Positions 57,191 through 64,000 of a DNA stretch of 64,000 nucleotides are shown piece by piece; the first letter of the stretch is position 1, and every line of letters starts with the position of its first letter. This DNA comes from Effrenium voratum (Eukaryota > Sar > Dinophyceae > Suessiales > Symbiodiniaceae). The position numbers and the translations under genes were made by a program. The notes under the pieces were generated by a model. That model made no database searches. It saw only the letters and a program-made list of their open reading frames with translations, and was not told where the DNA came from. The DNA lies in assembly GCA_963377175.1 (NCBI GenBank), contig CAUJNA010001879.1, positions 418,073-482,072 on the forward strand. The letters are read 5' to 3'.

Positions 57191-57364
57191 CTCTTTGAGC
57201 ACTACATTTCCTAACTTCAACTGAGTCATTCAATCCAAGTTTTGCACTTTGTACTTTCGCCACTTACGACTGACTGACTGTTGACTTGTTTGCAGATTCA
57301 ATCTACGCTGCTGGCAGGAGGTTTTGAGGTAAGTTGGGGATTGGGGCGCTTGGCCCCTGCTGCA

Positions 57365-62176
<4,812 letters not shown>

Positions 62177-62561
62177 GTGTGAATTGGGGATCAATCATTA
62201 AAAAGTGCACTGCCAACATGATAAAAAACCAAAACAACACTTCCAGGCTGCTGTTAACCAATCTGGGGACAAAGCCCTTGGGGATCCTCTGGCTTGATCT
62301 TTTAGTGCATCAGAAACCGATCATGCCGCAGCGCAGCACCGATCATTGCTCGGAAAACATTGCAACATATTGATTTTGATTTGCATGCGATTTGCAACAC
62401 GCATGACATGGATGATGAGCAACCCTGACTGCACTTGAACTGGGGTGTGTGGCGTTTGTGCTACCTGACCGGCTCACAGCATGACTGAAGTTGCGCACGA
62501 TCTGTCATTGTCCATCAGGATATTTTGGCTTGTTCAACTTTCAGTAGCTAATTAGATTGCC
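62177..62561. other. Spacer between genes 2 and 3
   Basis: About 385 bp without a gene. It contains AATTAGATTG just before the gene 3 start. No TATA box, spliced-leader relic or terminator that I can support. Confidence 0.5.
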
Positions 62562-64000
62562 ATGCCGCTTCGCTTGGCGAGTGAATGCTCTGGTTTGGAA
62601 CCGCTCGGTGCATCATGTGAGAGTCTTGGCCAGCAGTGAGTTAGTAACAGTTAGTTTTGACCAAACCCCAAACTCGCCAAAGTCCCGTCGTTACTTTCCT
62701 TTGCTTAGGAAAGCCAACATCCCTTTCAAGTTGGTCTACGCAGTGCAACAAGAAGCTCCGTGGACGCATCGAGGAGATTTACGACCCCCCGTGCCTATCT
62801 CCTAACGCTTGCCTTCCGATCTGTGCCTTGCATGCAGCCAAGCCACAGGTTTGCTAGCGCGCTGCTGAGCCATCAGTTGGCGTGGCATTGGGCTGAGGCT
62901 GGAACGCAAAGATCAACTTATATGGTATTGGTGCTCCGTGCCAACCATTTTCAGCAATCGGGAAGAAGGGCGGGTCCTCTGATGCTAGAGCTGCTCCGCT
63001 GAGCAAGGCAGGCTTTGGGATTGAAAGTGAGGTGAAAACCAAGTGTTGCTGTCAGGCGGTTTCCCGGATTTCATCAATGAAGCCGGACGCATTCATTTGC
63101 GAGAACGTACCTGGATTATGCAATGCCAAGAACAAGAGCTTTTTCATGTCTCTTCTGAAGCGGCGTCTTGGAACCGGATGTGGGTTGCAGCATAATATAC
63201 CCGGATGCGCATTGATTTGTACCCCTCATTCACTTGAGCCTAGGATGAACCGCACTGGCCGCTACCAAATCAAATGGAAGGCCCGGGTATCAGCGACCGT
63301 GTTCAGTTTTCACTTGCAATTTATTGCGGGGGACGCCGTCAAACCATGCGAAACCACCCTGATAATAAATCTCGCGAGCTTGCTTGAAATTTGGTTGCAA
63401 CATTTCCTGTTGAGGTGCTCAATGCCGCAAACTATGGATTGCCACAGCGGCGCAAGCGGCTTTGGGTGGTTGGGTACAAGAAGAAACTGGCAAAGAAGGG
63501 CCGACCCTTGACTGCTCAAGCATACACACGTCTTCCCCATCGCAGGCTTCATTATGATTCTGATTGCCAGGTGCGTTTAACTTCCCCGTTGCTCACAAGT
63601 CCAAAGTCAAGCTGTCGACCGTGCTGTCAAAGTGCCTTTGCTCGAGTGTTGGACTGTTTGAGTTTCATTGTGATGTAATGTCCTGTTGATGCAGGAAACG
63701 CTGCCTGAAGAACCCGCTGATCCCGAACAGCAAAAGCGCCCGAATGAACCTTTGGAAGGGCCTCAGGGAGCTGGTGAAGAACGGCCACAACCCTGAGTCT
63801 GAAACTTGGTTCCTGCCTTAATCACTACAGCAGTTCTGATTGGTTGTTTGTTCTGCGCATTTGTCAAATCCCAGGGTCATTGACTGCGGGGCCTCAAAGA
63901 AGTTTGCAACCAAGCCGCAAAACAACCTGTCTCTTGGCTGTTGTAGTGCGTTTTTCTTCAACAGTTCCAGTAACATGCATCTTTCAAATTGTTACGCGAG
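62562..64000 (+). CDS. Gene 3: DNA (cytosine-5) methyltransferase, 3' end outside window
   Basis: Exons, approximate: 62,562-62,608 MPLRLASECSGLEPL (motif I region); 62,710-62,780 KANIPFKLVYA and, after a frame break, CNKKLRGRIEEIYDPP; 62,912-63,031 INLYGIGAPCQPFSAIGKKG (motif IV; catalytic Cys codon 62,939-62,941); 63,057-63,165 SMKPDAFICENVPGLCNAKN (motif VI, ENV); about 63,412-63,500 NAANYGLPQRRKRLWVVG (motif VIII, QRR); 63,694-63,820 ARMNLWKGLRELVKNGHNPE; 63,873-63,945 VIDCGASKKFATKPQNNLSL. Motifs are in canonical order. The enzyme would transfer a methyl group from S-adenosylmethionine to cytosine C5 in nuclear DNA. Motif I lacks the usual FxGxGG, and motifs IX and X lie beyond the window. 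Introns are short and acceptors often AG|G. The frame break at about 62,742 hints at decay or an assembly error. Confidence 0.85.
62912..63165 (+). CDS. Gene 3 catalytic exons (motifs IV and VI)
   Basis: GAPCQPFSAIGKKGG holds the Pro-Cys-Gln catalytic loop. The Cys is intact, and IG-KKGG follows as in related enzymes. The frame stays open to SRISSMKPDAFICENVPGL, where Glu-Asn-Val is the motif VI that protonates the base. Both key residues are present, so the copy could be active if the upstream frame break is an error. A small intron (about 63,032-63,056, ending GTCAG) may separate the two exons, though the frame is open across it. Confidence 0.85.
63412..63945 (+). CDS. Gene 3 exons with motif VIII and the following target-recognition start
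   Basis: NAANYGLPQRRKRLWVVG is a textbook motif VIII (N-x-x-x-Y-G-x-P-Q-R-R). KKKLAKKG follows. Later exons KSARMNLWKGLRELVKNGHN (63,694-63,820) and VIDCGASKKFATKPQ (63,873-63,945) belong to the region before motif IX. The last intron starts near 63,946 and runs out of the window. Confidence 0.75.

Overview
The window looks like nuclear DNA of a dinoflagellate, most likely a symbiont-type (Symbiodiniaceae-like) species. Three things support this: a run of genes all on the + strand; short introns that typically end in AG followed by G; and exons that match, in order, three protein families I know as multi-copy in dinoflagellate gene models. No database search was possible, so the taxon is an inference. 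There are no rRNA genes, CRISPR arrays or bacterial operons.

Positions 1 to about 48,900 hold no gene I can defend. The stretch is packed with short non-autonomous elements that end in inverted repeats. At least six recurrent families (called A to F here, plus a sister group C') and several single-copy palindromes were found by eye. Between them lie long microsatellites, a 40-bp tandem array in two blocks around 23.0-24.8 kb, a 209-bp tandem duplication at 14.4 kb, and about 3.5 kb (26.2-29.6 kb) of a pyrimidine/AAT minisatellite that encloses two AT-rich unique islands. A tRNA-Glu-like pseudogene or SINE head sits inside the 23-24.8 kb satellite.

At 48.95-49.41 kb, on the minus strand, is a broken Ty1/Copia RNase H with stops and frame changes. 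It marks the start of a different landscape with few repeats and three multi-exon genes on the + strand. Gene 1 (about 49,984-56,783) has a zinc-finger-like N-terminus, an RNase H-like block and a hAT-type C-terminal signature. Gene 2 (57,365-62,176) begins with a GR-rich tail, carries a possible methyltransferase-like C-terminal region, and ends in an acidic and lysine-rich tail. Gene 3 (62,562 to the window end, cut off) is a DNA cytosine-5 methyltransferase with motifs IV, VI and VIII plainly visible.

Genes 2 and 3 show three abrupt frame breaks between otherwise conserved blocks, so they may be decaying copies or the assembly may contain base errors. The most interesting possibility is that a hAT-like protein, a methyltransferase-like protein and a cytosine methyltransferase form one recurrent cassette, that is, mobile DNA that carries its own DNA-modification genes. 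This is a hypothesis only. A genome-wide check of whether the trio recurs would settle it.
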